Origin: Pseudomonadota bacterium
GTDB taxonomy: Bacteria > Pseudomonadota > Gammaproteobacteria > Steroidobacterales > Woeseiaceae
NCBI GenBank assembly: GCA_027618995.1
Contig: JAQCGO010000003.1
Coordinates: forward strand, 106,854 to 170,853
Direction: 5' to 3'
DNA length: 64,000 nt
How positions within the stretch are numbered: position 1 is the first letter of the stretch; the number at the start of each line of letters is the position of its first letter. This document shows positions 17,720 to 25,599 of the stretch, piece after piece. The translations under genes were made by a program, and so were the position numbers. The notes below the pieces were generated by a model. That model worked only from the letters and a program-made list of their open reading frames with translations. It made no database searches and was not told the origin of the DNA.

Positions 17720-17763
17720 AATCAAGGGAAACGGGGCCGCGAAAGCCCACAATTCCCCTGATT
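17720..17763 (+). promoter_or_regulatory. Two-tier stem-loop between collagen-like and DUF4124 genes
   Basis: AATCAAGGGAA (17720-17730) pairs with TTCCCCTGATT (17753-17763) with one mismatch. Inside, GGGC and GCCC form a second 4-bp stem around CGCGAAA. The structure ends one base before the GGAG ribosome-binding site of the downstream gene. It may be a terminator without a T-run or a leader that controls translation. Confidence 0.45.
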
Positions 17764-17772
17764 GGAGCCTGC

Positions 17773-18255
17773 ATGAAGAAACTACTTGTAATCGGTGTGT
17801 TGCTGGTTGGCCTCAGCCCGGCGGCGTGGGCTGATGTCTGGAAGTGGGTCGATGCGCTCGGTAATACTCACTTTGTTGACACCATGCGGCCGATCTATAC
17901 CTGGGTAGACGAAGAAGGCAAAGTGCATTACGCCGACCACCCGGAACACAGGAACGCGGTATCCGTACAGCTGGTCTGGGTTTCAAAGGACGCCCTGGAA
18001 GAAGTTTCAGATGGCGACCAAAAGGCCGATTCCGGCGGCTACGCCTACCCGGGAGAAACGGCCGAACAGCGCGCGGAGCGAGAGCGCGCCGAAGCTTATT
18101 ACTGTACCCGCGCCACCGAGATTTACGATTCCTATGTGAAGGCGCCGCAGCTGTACACGACCGATGCTCACGGTAAACGTGTATACCTTAGTGAGGCGGA
18201 CGCTGCGAAAACTATAGCCGAGACGCGTGTCAGGAAAGACGAGCTTTGCAAATAG
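17773..18255 (+). CDS. DUF4124 domain-containing periplasmic protein
   Basis: A 160-residue protein with a cleavable signal peptide ('MKKLLVIGVLLVGLSPAAWA') followed at once by two DUF4124-like units: 'DVWKWVDALGNTHFVD' and 'IYTWVDEEGKVHYADHP'. DUF4124 proteins are common in Gammaproteobacteria and of unknown function. The C-terminal half is charged and helical, with two Cys. A duplicated DUF4124 core is uncommon. It follows the collagen-like gene on the same strand and may be cotranscribed through the stem-loop. Confidence 0.85.
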   Translation: MKKLLVIGVLLVGLSPAAWADVWKWVDALGNTHFVDTMRPIYTWVDEEGKVHYADHPEHRNAVSVQLVWVSKDALEEVSDGDQKADSGGYAYPGETAEQRAERERAEAYYCTRATEIYDSYVKAPQLYTTDAHGKRVYLSEADAAKTIAETRVRKDELCK

Positions 18256-18268
18256 CGGAGCTCCGCTA
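18253..18268. terminator. 16-bp perfect palindrome containing both convergent stop codons
   Basis: TAGCGGAGCTCCGCTA spans the end of the DUF4124 gene and the end of the lipase gene. The TAG of each gene forms one end of the palindrome. It could act as a short bidirectional terminator hairpin, but there is no T-run on either side. Confidence 0.4.
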
Positions 18269-19042
18269 CTGGCTGCTTGCTCGCATCGTCGATTCCGCAA
18301 ATATCCCGTGCTTTAGGAAATAACTCGTGTTGTGGATCACTACATCACTTTCAGTGATGAAGTGATGCGAATTATCGACGATCAGGAAATCGGTCATGCC
18401 ATCAATGCGCGTGCTGGCAACAGACACCTTGCCATCGTTGGGTTCCGGCAACATAGCCGACATGAAAAAGTTAACTGAACCCGTGCCGGCGATGACGCCA
18501 AGCTCAAAGTCGATTGGACCCAGCTGCCGCGGGATGCTGTCCGGATCGGTGCCGAGTTGCAGGCCGGCTTCGCCGGCAAAAATCTCCGTCGTTGGCCAGT
18601 TGCGCGTGATGTCGATGACTTCGCTGCCCTGATTCGGCGGCGCCAACATCACGACCCTGCCAAGTTCCGGAATCGGTGACGCCTGATGCGCGTAGCGCAA
18701 CAAAATTCCGCCGATAGAATGGGTCACGAAATGAATACGATCGGCGCCGGCCTCACGACAGTCGGCAAGTCCCGTGTCGACCGCCATCGGTGCAAGGATC
18801 TCGATCGAGCCGGCCTGCGACGGGTAATCCACATTGACCGTCGAGAAGCCGGCCTCACGCAACGCTTCTGCCATGGGCTGCATGGCACGCCAACTTCGGT
18901 TCAAGCCATGTATCAGGACCACGCAGTCCGCGGCACCAGGTGCTTGGGCAAATGCCGTGCGCGGTGCGGTCACACAGGCTTCTAACGAAACCAGCAACAA
19001 TGCCGCGGCGGCAGTCGAACCTGTGATGTAACGAATCTGCAT
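18266..19042 (-). CDS. Alpha/beta hydrolase, lipase/esterase-like
   Basis: About 258 residues with an N-terminal signal; 'LLLVSLEACVTAP' is a plausible but non-canonical lipobox. The alpha/beta hydrolase fold is shown by 'VVLIHGLNRSWRAM' (oxyanion region) and the nucleophile elbow 'HFVTHSIGGILLRYAHQ' (S in THSIG). The ending 'VDNSHHFI' likely supplies the catalytic His. It resembles small secreted triacylglycerol lipases/esterases. ATG 19042 gives a proper signal peptide; the ORF track starts 12 codons earlier. Substrate unknown. Confidence 0.8.
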   Translation of the reverse strand: MQIRYITGSTAAAALLLVSLEACVTAPRTAFAQAPGAADCVVLIHGLNRSWRAMQPMAEALREAGFSTVNVDYPSQAGSIEILAPMAVDTGLADCREAGADRIHFVTHSIGGILLRYAHQASPIPELGRVVMLAPPNQGSEVIDITRNWPTTEIFAGEAGLQLGTDPDSIPRQLGPIDFELGVIAGTGSVNFFMSAMLPEPNDGKVSVASTRIDGMTDFLIVDNSHHFITESDVVIHNTSYFLKHGIFAESTMRASSQ

Positions 19043-19124
19043 GCTGCGTATTCTGCCAAAAATTATTTGCGGTCGCATGCTTAATTGGACAATTTAGGCG
19101 CCGAAAGTGCCGTTCCGCCGCAAA

Positions 19125-19497
19125 CTAGAAACTGCGTTTTGACTCAACCAGGAACTGGACGCTGTCAATTGACGAGTCACCGTCAAGCGGAAATGCGATA
19201 TCGACATGCACGATCTTGCCGAAGCCGCTCCGTGTCGGCGCAAATCGTAAGCCAAAGCCCACATCGCGCAACCATCCCTGATTGATCTCTCCGGCCGGGT
19301 TTTCACCCCAGACGCGGCCGATATCGGCAAAAACGGCGGCACCGACGCGGAACAGGCGAAATGGATACCAGTCCGAGAAATAGCGCTGCTCTATGGTAAA
19401 CAGCAGTTTCGAATCGCCACTTTGATAGCGCAGCGGGTAGCCACGCAAGCCCGTGTCTCCGCCCAGTTCTACAGATATTCCTTCCTGCCAGTGGCGT
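19125..19497 (-). pseudogene. C-terminal remnant of an outer-membrane beta-barrel protein (Omp85/TpsB type)
   Basis: About 120 codons matching the C-terminal barrel strands of surface-antigen/haemolysin-activator proteins: 'LGGDTGLRGYPLRYQSGDSK', 'RVGAAVFADIGRVWG' and a C-terminal aromatic residue ('FLVESKRSF'), as expected for barrel insertion. No signal peptide, POTRA domains or earlier strands are present. Homology ends near 19497, exactly where a different truncated gene begins on the opposite strand. This looks like one side of a deletion or rearrangement scar. Confidence 0.65.
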
Positions 19498-19498
19498 A

Positions 19499-19654
19499 TT
19501 TTTTGCGACCGGCCTGGGCTACTACGCATATACGTATTTTTCGTCAGGCCGATTCACCAACATGAGCATGCTGATGTTCACTGCTGCCATGATCATATTC
19601 CTGATCGGCCTTATCTCGGAGCAGATTACCGCGTTGACCTACAGCAAGTCCTGA
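19499..19654 (+). pseudogene. C-terminal remnant of a GT2-family (DPM1/DolP-mannose-like) glycosyltransferase
   Basis: The frame ending at TGA 19652-19654 reads 'SSGRFTNMSMLMFTAAMIIF' then 'LIGLISEQITALTYSKS'. This matches the C-terminal membrane helices of GT2 polyprenyl-phosphate glycosyltransferases. Only about 50 codons survive, there is no start codon and no catalytic domain. It abuts the outer-membrane remnant on the other strand, so both genes were cut at about 19497. It is too short for the ORF track to report. Confidence 0.55.
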
Positions 19655-19660
19655 GCGCTG

Positions 19661-21067
19661 TCAGCGTGCGTAATGATCCGCAATTACCTGTGCGACACAG
19701 GCAGTCAGACGCTTGCCGGTTTCTATGTGCAAAAACTCGTTCGGGCCGTGCGCGTTTGAACTGGGCCCAAGCAATCCCGTAACGAGGAATTGCGCGTCAG
19801 GAAATTTCTCGCCCAGCATGCCCATAAATGGAATCGTGCCGCCGGTACCCATGTACATGGATGGCTTGCCGAAAAATGCCTGTGACGCCTTGTGCATTGA
19901 AGCTTCGAGCCACTCGGCGACAGGCGGTGCATTCCAGCCCGCCATCGTTGATTGAACCTGAAACGCAACTTTGCTCATCGGCGGCGGGTCGCTCTCGAGC
20001 GTGTCCTTGATTGCTTTGGCCGCAACGTTTCCATCGCAGGTTGGTGGCAGTCGGAAGGACAGCTTCAACGTGTTGTAAGGCAACTGGACGTTACCGGCAT
20101 TGACCAGGGCAGGCAGGCCGTCCGCTCCGGTAACGCTCAGGGTCGGTCGCCAGGTGTTGTTCAAAAGCAATTCGTAGGGTGATTCACTGGGGGTCGGAGC
20201 ATCCACGGCCCAGGGATACTTCGTATAGACGGACTTACCCAGAGTTTCGGCCGCTTTCTTCGCCTGCTCCGTGCGTTGCTTCGGGATATCAACAAACAGG
20301 CCCACGGTTTTTATCTTGCCGGAGGATTCGTCCTCGACGCGGCTCAACAACTTTCGCAGCACCCGAAAACTCGAAGGCACAATGCCGCTCGCGCTGCCCG
20401 AATGTACGCCCTCGGTCAAAACCTCGGCGCGCAAAGTGCCGGTCAGGTTGCCGCGTAGTGACGTGGTGCACCAGAGCTGGTCGTAGTTACCGCACTCGGC
20501 ATCGAGGCAGACGACGAGATCCGGCGAGCCGATGCGATCCTGCAGCAGATCAATGTAGAAGGGGAGATCGAAGCTGCCGCTTTCTTCGCAGCCCTCAATC
20601 AGCACTACGCAATGCGCGTGGGGAACACCCTGCTCCTGTAATGCGCGTATGGCGGTCAATGAACCGAACGTCGCGTAGCCGTCGTCGGCACCACCGCGGC
20701 CATACAATTTGCCATTCTTGATGGCGGGCTGCCAGGGACCGAGGTCGTCGGCCCAGCCGGTCATTTCAGGTTGCTTGTCATAGTGGCCGTACAACAAGAC
20801 CACCTCGTCAGATGCGCCCGGAATATCGATAAACAAAACCGGTGTACGCCCCTTGATACTGACGACCTCCACCTGCATGCCCTTGATCGGTTGCTGGCGA
20901 ACCCAGGCTGCGAGCATCTGCACCGCGCGCTGCATGTGACCGTGCTGTTCCCAGTCGGGGTCGAAAGTCGGCGATTTGTTCGGTACTTTGATGTACTCGC
21001 AGAGCTGCGGAATGATCGAATCATCCCAAATCTTGCCAATAAAATCGGCGGCTTTCTTATTGTCCAT
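19661..21067 (-). CDS. M20 family metallopeptidase (dipeptidase-like)
   Basis: A 468-residue cytosolic zinc peptidase related to carnosinase/CNDP dipeptidases. Metal-site segments are 'VVLLYGHYDKQPEMTGWADD' (H and D ligands), 'YGRGGADDGYATFGS', 'VVLIEGCEESGSFDLPFY' (Glu-Glu pair) and 'VVCLDAECGNYDQLW'; a C-terminal His lies in 'NAHGPNEFLHIETG'. A lid/dimerisation domain is visible between ('LTEGVHSGSASGIVP'). It overlaps the end of the MBL gene by 11 nt and is probably cotranslated with it. Confidence 0.9.
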   Translation of the reverse strand: MDNKKAADFIGKIWDDSIIPQLCEYIKVPNKSPTFDPDWEQHGHMQRAVQMLAAWVRQQPIKGMQVEVVSIKGRTPVLFIDIPGASDEVVLLYGHYDKQPEMTGWADDLGPWQPAIKNGKLYGRGGADDGYATFGSLTAIRALQEQGVPHAHCVVLIEGCEESGSFDLPFYIDLLQDRIGSPDLVVCLDAECGNYDQLWCTTSLRGNLTGTLRAEVLTEGVHSGSASGIVPSSFRVLRKLLSRVEDESSGKIKTVGLFVDIPKQRTEQAKKAAETLGKSVYTKYPWAVDAPTPSESPYELLLNNTWRPTLSVTGADGLPALVNAGNVQLPYNTLKLSFRLPPTCDGNVAAKAIKDTLESDPPPMSKVAFQVQSTMAGWNAPPVAEWLEASMHKASQAFFGKPSMYMGTGGTIPFMGMLGEKFPDAQFLVTGLLGPSSNAHGPNEFLHIETGKRLTACVAQVIADHYAR

Positions 21068-21923
21068 CAGTCAGCGACCTGTAGAGAGTAATTGTCATTC
21101 GTTCAGTGGTGATAAAACCCCAGTTCCATTGCTCATGATAGTCGGCCAGCGGATTTGCTTCGAGCACCTGTGCCTGGCTCATTCCTTGAGCAACAAGTTT
21201 TTGCACGCGCGCTTCGCTATCCGTCAATACGTCCAGCGCTATCTGCAGGTCGGCCCTGGTGGCGAGCGGCCCGTGGCCCGGAATAATAATGGTGTCGGCA
21301 TCGGCCGTATCGATAATTCGTTGCTGGCCCGCCTTGAAACCGGCGACGGAACCACCGTTGTCAAGATCAATGAACGGGAACAGGTAGTTGAAGAACAGAT
21401 CGCCGGCGTGAATGACGTTGACGTCACGGAAATAAATAATTGCATCACCATCGGTGTGCGCAGCGGCGAGATGCACGACATTCGCTTCATGGCCGTTAAC
21501 GTGAAACGTCACAGCATCCGAAAACGTAATCGTCGGCAGGCCGCCCGGTCCGCCCGATAGTGACGTGTCGTCAAGCAGGCGTTTGCGAATATTGTCATGC
21601 GCGAAAATCAGTGTGCCGTCATCGGCGAGCGCTGCGTTGCCGCCGACATGATCGCCATGCAGATGCGTGTTGACGACATAGTCAATGGACCGTCCCACGA
21701 GTTTTTCCGCTAGCTGGATCAGCATTGAGCCGGCAGGTGGGATGCCATCGTCGATCAGGAATACATCTTCGCCGACCAGCATTGTGATATTGCCGCCGGC
21801 GAAGCCATCGGCGCCTTCGACCATGTACATGCCGTCAACGACATCCGTAGTCTTCAGTGCGGTCAATTCCTGGGCAGCGACGGGGAGCGCCAATAGCAGC
21901 GCCAGCGGGGCCAGTTTTTTCAT
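21057..21923 (-). CDS. Secreted MBL-fold metallo-hydrolase
   Basis: A 288-residue protein with a signal peptide ('MKKLAPLALLLALPVAAQE') and the metallo-beta-lactamase motif 'VNTHLHGDHVGGNAAL', plus 'HTDGDAIIYF' and 'IIPGHGPLATRADL' for later metal ligands. It resembles the periplasmic cyclase-like MBL proteins common in proteobacteria; the substrate cannot be inferred. It precedes and overlaps the M20 peptidase gene. Confidence 0.87.
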   Translation of the reverse strand: MKKLAPLALLLALPVAAQELTALKTTDVVDGMYMVEGADGFAGGNITMLVGEDVFLIDDGIPPAGSMLIQLAEKLVGRSIDYVVNTHLHGDHVGGNAALADDGTLIFAHDNIRKRLLDDTSLSGGPGGLPTITFSDAVTFHVNGHEANVVHLAAAHTDGDAIIYFRDVNVIHAGDLFFNYLFPFIDLDNGGSVAGFKAGQQRIIDTADADTIIIPGHGPLATRADLQIALDVLTDSEARVQKLVAQGMSQAQVLEANPLADYHEQWNWGFITTERMTITLYRSLTDGQ

Positions 21924-21945
21924 TGTTTCGCTCCTGTTTTTCTTC

Positions 21946-21975
21946 GGGGTCAGAGCCCGAATGGACTCTGGTCCC
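21946..21975. repeat. REP-like imperfect palindrome with GGGGTCAGAGC motif
   Basis: GGGGTCAGAGC at 21946-21956 faces CTCTGGTCCC at 21966-21975, forming an imperfect hairpin downstream of the mmsA-like gene. The 11-nt motif recurs in reverse complement at 52854-52864. The GGTCAGAG core resembles REP units mobilised by RAYT transposases. It may double as an mmsA terminator, although no T-run follows. Confidence 0.4.
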
Positions 21976-21980
21976 GACTA

Positions 21981-23510
21981 TTATTGATTACTTGGGAAGG
22001 AGAACTGTGCTTTGTCCCGGACGCCGCCTTTTGGCCAACGCTGTGTAATGGTCTTGCGGCGCGTGTAGAACCGTATGCTGTCCGGCCCATAGGCGAACAA
22101 ATCGCCAAACAGCGAGCGCTTCCAGCCGCCGAAACTGTGCATCGCAACCGGTACCGGCAACGGTACGTTGATGCCAACCATGCCTACCGCAATGTTGTCG
22201 GCGAAGTAGCGCGCTGCTTCACCGTCGCGCGTAAATATGCAGGTACCGTTGCCGTACTCGTGGTCGTTAATTAATTGCATCGCGTGTTCCTGCGAGTCGG
22301 CGCGTACCACGCACAGCACGGGTCCGAAGATCTCCTCACGATAGATTCGCATATCCGGAGTCACCTTGTCGAACAGGCAACCGCCGAGGAAGAATCCGGC
22401 TTCATAGCCCGCGACCTTGAGCGGTCGGCCGTCAACGACGAGTTCGGCACCTTCCTCGATGCCGAGATCCACATAGCTGCGCACCTTGTCGTGGTGTGCC
22501 TTCGTGATCAATGGGCCCATGTTGTTGCAGCTGTCGGTGCCGTTTCCAACTTTGAGCTTCTGCAATTCATTGCTGAGCTTGGCTACGATGGTGTCGGCAG
22601 TTTCATCGCCCACGCAGACCGCGACTGAAATTGCCATGCAGCGCTCGCCGCAAGAGCCGTAGGCAGCGCCCATTAGTGCGCTGACCGTGTTGTCGATGTC
22701 GGCATCGGGCATGACGATGGCATGATTTTTTGCGCCACCCAGTGCCTGTACTCGCTTGCCGTTCCTGGTGCCAGTCGTATAGATATACTCGGCGATCGGT
22801 GTCGAGCCAACGAAACTGATGGCTTGCACACGCTTGTCCTCGAGCAGCGTGTCGACCGCTTCCTTATCGCCATTGACGACGTTGTATACGCCGTCCGGCA
22901 AGCCGGCTTCCTTGAACAAGTGTGCGATAAGCATCGGTGCGCTCGGATCTTTCTCCGATGGCTTTAATACAAACGTGTTGCCGCAGGCAATGGCCATCGG
23001 GAACATCCACATCGGTACCATAGCCGGGAAATTGAATGGGGTAATACCGGCCACAACGCCGAGCGGCTGGAATTCCGACCAGCTGTCAATGTCCGGGCCT
23101 ACGTTTTTCGTATGTTCACCTTTGAGCAACTCGGCGATGCCACAGGCGTAGTCGACAACTTCGATGCCACGCTGAAGTTCGCCCATCGCATCGTCAAGTA
23201 CCTTGCCATGCTCGTTGGTTAGTGTCGCCACGATCTCATCGGCGTTCTCCTCGAGCAGCGCCTTGAAGCGAAACAGGATTTTCGCCCGCTTGGCGGGTGG
23301 CGTATTGCGCCAGCTCGGGAACGCATCTGCAGCGGCAGCAATCGCATCTTCAACGGTCGCGCGTGATGCCAACGCGACCTGCCGCGTGATTTCACCGGTC
23401 GCCGGATTGGTGATTGGCTGCGTGCGCGCGCTGTCAGCGACATCGCGACCATTGATAAAGTGGCCAACAATGGCTGCGGTGGCGATTTTCTCGGCGGGTC
23501 GTGCGTTCAT
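21981..23510 (-). CDS. mmsA: CoA-acylating methylmalonate-semialdehyde dehydrogenase
   Basis: A 509-residue aldehyde dehydrogenase. The nucleophile Cys lies in 'AAYGSCGERCMAISVAVCVG'; NAD-binding and MMSDH-type segments include 'GVVAGITPFNFPAMVPMWMF' and 'VQALGGAKNHAIVMPDADID'. It converts malonate or methylmalonate semialdehyde to acetyl- or propionyl-CoA in beta-alanine, valine or inositol breakdown. It lies 21 nt downstream of an omega-aminotransferase gene, which makes a beta-alanine (or beta-aminoisobutyrate) route the best reading. Confidence 0.93.
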   Translation of the reverse strand: MNARPAEKIATAAIVGHFINGRDVADSARTQPITNPATGEITRQVALASRATVEDAIAAAADAFPSWRNTPPAKRAKILFRFKALLEENADEIVATLTNEHGKVLDDAMGELQRGIEVVDYACGIAELLKGEHTKNVGPDIDSWSEFQPLGVVAGITPFNFPAMVPMWMFPMAIACGNTFVLKPSEKDPSAPMLIAHLFKEAGLPDGVYNVVNGDKEAVDTLLEDKRVQAISFVGSTPIAEYIYTTGTRNGKRVQALGGAKNHAIVMPDADIDNTVSALMGAAYGSCGERCMAISVAVCVGDETADTIVAKLSNELQKLKVGNGTDSCNNMGPLITKAHHDKVRSYVDLGIEEGAELVVDGRPLKVAGYEAGFFLGGCLFDKVTPDMRIYREEIFGPVLCVVRADSQEHAMQLINDHEYGNGTCIFTRDGEAARYFADNIAVGMVGINVPLPVPVAMHSFGGWKRSLFGDLFAYGPDSIRFYTRRKTITQRWPKGGVRDKAQFSFPSNQ

Positions 23511-23531
23511 ATTGCTCCTCCAGCAGTCGCC

Positions 23532-24854
23532 TCAGGCGACCGAATCGATGACGCGACGGACAGCTTCGAACGATTGCTGCATCTCGTCAACCGTGGAATT
23601 CAGGAATGGCGAAAACTGCAGCAGATCCATGCCGTTGCGAACCACCACCTTTTCCTCCCAGAAACATTTCTTGTGGATTTCGAGGCCACGAGCACCAGGA
23701 GCGCCGGGTCGCGGCGCGAGTTCGATAACACCCATCAGGCCGAAATTGCGCACGTCGATGACTTTCTTGTGACTGTCGAACGAGTGCAGTATGTCCGCGA
23801 ACGTGTCCTCGAGTGCGGCCGCCTGTTCAAAGGTGCCTTCCTCTTTGTACACGTTCAGCGTCGCCAGTCCTGCGGCGGCGGCGACCGGATGGCCCGAATA
23901 GGTGTAACCATGAAATAGCTCGATGGCGTGTTCCGGCCCCTGCATGAACGCTTCGTACACGTGGTCCCGGACCAGCACGGCGCCCATCGGAATTACGCCG
24001 TTCGTCAGTCCCTTGGCCATCGTGATCAGATCCGGGGTCACACCGAAGCGCTCCGCCGCGGTCCCTGTGCCAAGGCGGCCAAATGCCGTAATCACTTCGT
24101 CGAAAATCAACAGAATGTCGTGCCGGTCGCAAATCTCGCGCAGCTTTTCCAGGTAGCCCACGGGCGGCGGGATCACACCCGCGGATCCGACGACCGGTTC
24201 GACGATGACGGCGGCAATATTGCTGCCATCGTGCAGGGCGGCCAGTCGCTCGAGGTCGTTGGCTAACTCGGCACCATGTGCCGGCAGGCCGCGGCTGAAC
24301 GCATTGCGCTCCAGATCCAGCGTGTGCCGCATATGATCCACGCCAGGTATCAGATTGGCGCCGAAGACCTTGCGGTTCGCCAGCATGCCGCCGACCGACA
24401 TGCCGCCGAAATTCACACCGTGGTATCCCTTCTCGCGACCGATCAGGCGCGTACGATGTCCTTCACCCTTGGCGCGGTGGTAAGCCAGTGCGATCTTGAG
24501 CGCGCTGTCGACCGACTCGGAGCCGGAGTTAGTAAAAAAGCAGTTGCTGAATCCGGCGGGCGCCATTGCGACGACGCGCTCTGCGAGCTCAAAGGCTTTG
24601 TCATTGCTCATCTGAAAACCGATGCAGTAGTCGAGGGTCGCGACCTGCCGTTGCACGGCCTCGACGATTTTCGGATGGCAGTGGCCAAGACCCGAAGTCC
24701 AAAGGCCCGAAAACATGTCGTACAGACGCGTCCCGTCGGTCGAGGTGTAGTAGTGGCCGGAGGCACCCGAAATAATCCGCGGTCGTTTCTTAAAATCGCG
24801 GTTGGCCGTAAACGGCATCCAGTAGGCATCCACTTTCTTGGCACTCGAGCTCAT
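23532..24854 (-). CDS. Class III aminotransferase, beta-alanine:pyruvate type
   Basis: A 440-residue PLP-dependent omega-amino acid transaminase. The PLP Lys is in 'DLITMAKGLTNGVIPMGAVL' and the preceding 'LLIFDEVITAFGRLGTG' supplies the cofactor Asp. The start 'YWMPFTANRDFKKRPRI' is typical of omega-amino acid:pyruvate transaminases. The product, malonate semialdehyde, would be the substrate of the adjacent MmsA. Divergent from an XRE-cupin regulator that probably controls the pair. Confidence 0.92.
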   Translation of the reverse strand: MSSSAKKVDAYWMPFTANRDFKKRPRIISGASGHYYTSTDGTRLYDMFSGLWTSGLGHCHPKIVEAVQRQVATLDYCIGFQMSNDKAFELAERVVAMAPAGFSNCFFTNSGSESVDSALKIALAYHRAKGEGHRTRLIGREKGYHGVNFGGMSVGGMLANRKVFGANLIPGVDHMRHTLDLERNAFSRGLPAHGAELANDLERLAALHDGSNIAAVIVEPVVGSAGVIPPPVGYLEKLREICDRHDILLIFDEVITAFGRLGTGTAAERFGVTPDLITMAKGLTNGVIPMGAVLVRDHVYEAFMQGPEHAIELFHGYTYSGHPVAAAAGLATLNVYKEEGTFEQAAALEDTFADILHSFDSHKKVIDVRNFGLMGVIELAPRPGAPGARGLEIHKKCFWEEKVVVRNGMDLLQFSPFLNSTVDEMQQSFEAVRRVIDSVA

Positions 24855-25006
24855 GTTTTGCGATCCGGGTATAGGAATGGGCGCACAAGTGTATGTCGCA
24901 TAGCTATGTTAAACAATTAGTTATCTGGCAGTCTATAAGCCATTGATTTAATTAGAACGCTAAGCCAAAATGTTTAGCTTAATGAACACTCTCCAGGAAC
25001 TTTGCC
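24855..25006. promoter_or_regulatory. Divergent regulatory region with GCTAA-N10-TTAGC inverted repeat
   Basis: This AT-richer spacer separates the aminotransferase and XRE-cupin genes. GCTAA (24959-24963) and TTAGC (24974-24978) form a spaced inverted repeat that could be the regulator's operator. A TTGATTTAATT stretch lies just upstream of it. Binding is inferred from position only. Confidence 0.4.
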
Positions 25007-25555
25007 ATGGACCAGCAAATCGGCCAACGGCTGCAGGCGATTCGCACCCGGCTCGGCATGTCACAGCGTCAGCTTGCGCGCGTGTCCGGCGTTGCCAACG
25101 CGACTATCTCTCAGATCGAAGCGGGCAAGCTCAACCCGACGGTCAGCATGCTGAAAAAAGTGCTTGATGGCATTCCGATGAGCATGGGCGAGTTCTTCTC
25201 CGATCACGCCGAATCCGCCGAACGCATTTTTTTTCGCGCGACCGAACTGACCGAAATCGCCGACGGTGGCGTGTCCTTTCGCCAGGTAGGTGCCAATTTG
25301 CGCAACAAATCCATTCAGCTGTTGCAGGAGTCCTATCAGCCTGGTGCCGGCACCGGCCGGCATGCCATTACTCATGAAGGCGAGGAGTGCGGCATCGTGC
25401 TCAAAGGTCGACTTGAGGTCACCGTTGGCGATCGAGTTGCCGTCTTGACGGCGGGCGATGCGTATTATTTTCGCAGCGAGCAGCCGCACCATTTCCGGAA
25501 TTCGGGTAGTGAGATTTGCGAACTCATTACGGCCTGTACACCGCCGAGCTTTTGA
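25007..25555 (+). CDS. XRE family regulator with cupin domain (PuuR-like)
   Basis: A 182-residue transcription factor with an N-terminal XRE helix-turn-helix ('GMSQRQLARVSGVANATISQ') and a C-terminal cupin sensor ('HAITHEGEECGIVLKGRLEV', 'GDAYYFRSEQPHHFRNSG'). The architecture matches PuuR and related regulators of putrescine, GABA or beta-alanine catabolism. It is divergent from the aminotransferase-mmsA operon and probably regulates it in response to an amine or amino acid. ATG 25007 follows an AGGA-like SD. Confidence 0.9.
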   Translation: MDQQIGQRLQAIRTRLGMSQRQLARVSGVANATISQIEAGKLNPTVSMLKKVLDGIPMSMGEFFSDHAESAERIFFRATELTEIADGGVSFRQVGANLRNKSIQLLQESYQPGAGTGRHAITHEGEECGIVLKGRLEVTVGDRVAVLTAGDAYYFRSEQPHHFRNSGSEICELITACTPPSF

Positions 25556-25579
25556 TGCAAAGTGTCCGGCTCCATTTTT

Positions 25580-25591
25580 TAATCTAGATTA
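25580..25591. promoter_or_regulatory. 12-bp palindrome just upstream of the branched-chain aminotransferase start
   Basis: TAATCTAGATTA is a perfect palindrome 8 nt before the ATG at 25600, following a run of six T. It occupies the place where a Shine-Dalgarno sequence should be, and no strong SD is seen. It could be an operator or the 3' end signal of the upstream regulator gene. Confidence 0.3.
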
Positions 25592-25599
25592 GAATTTTC

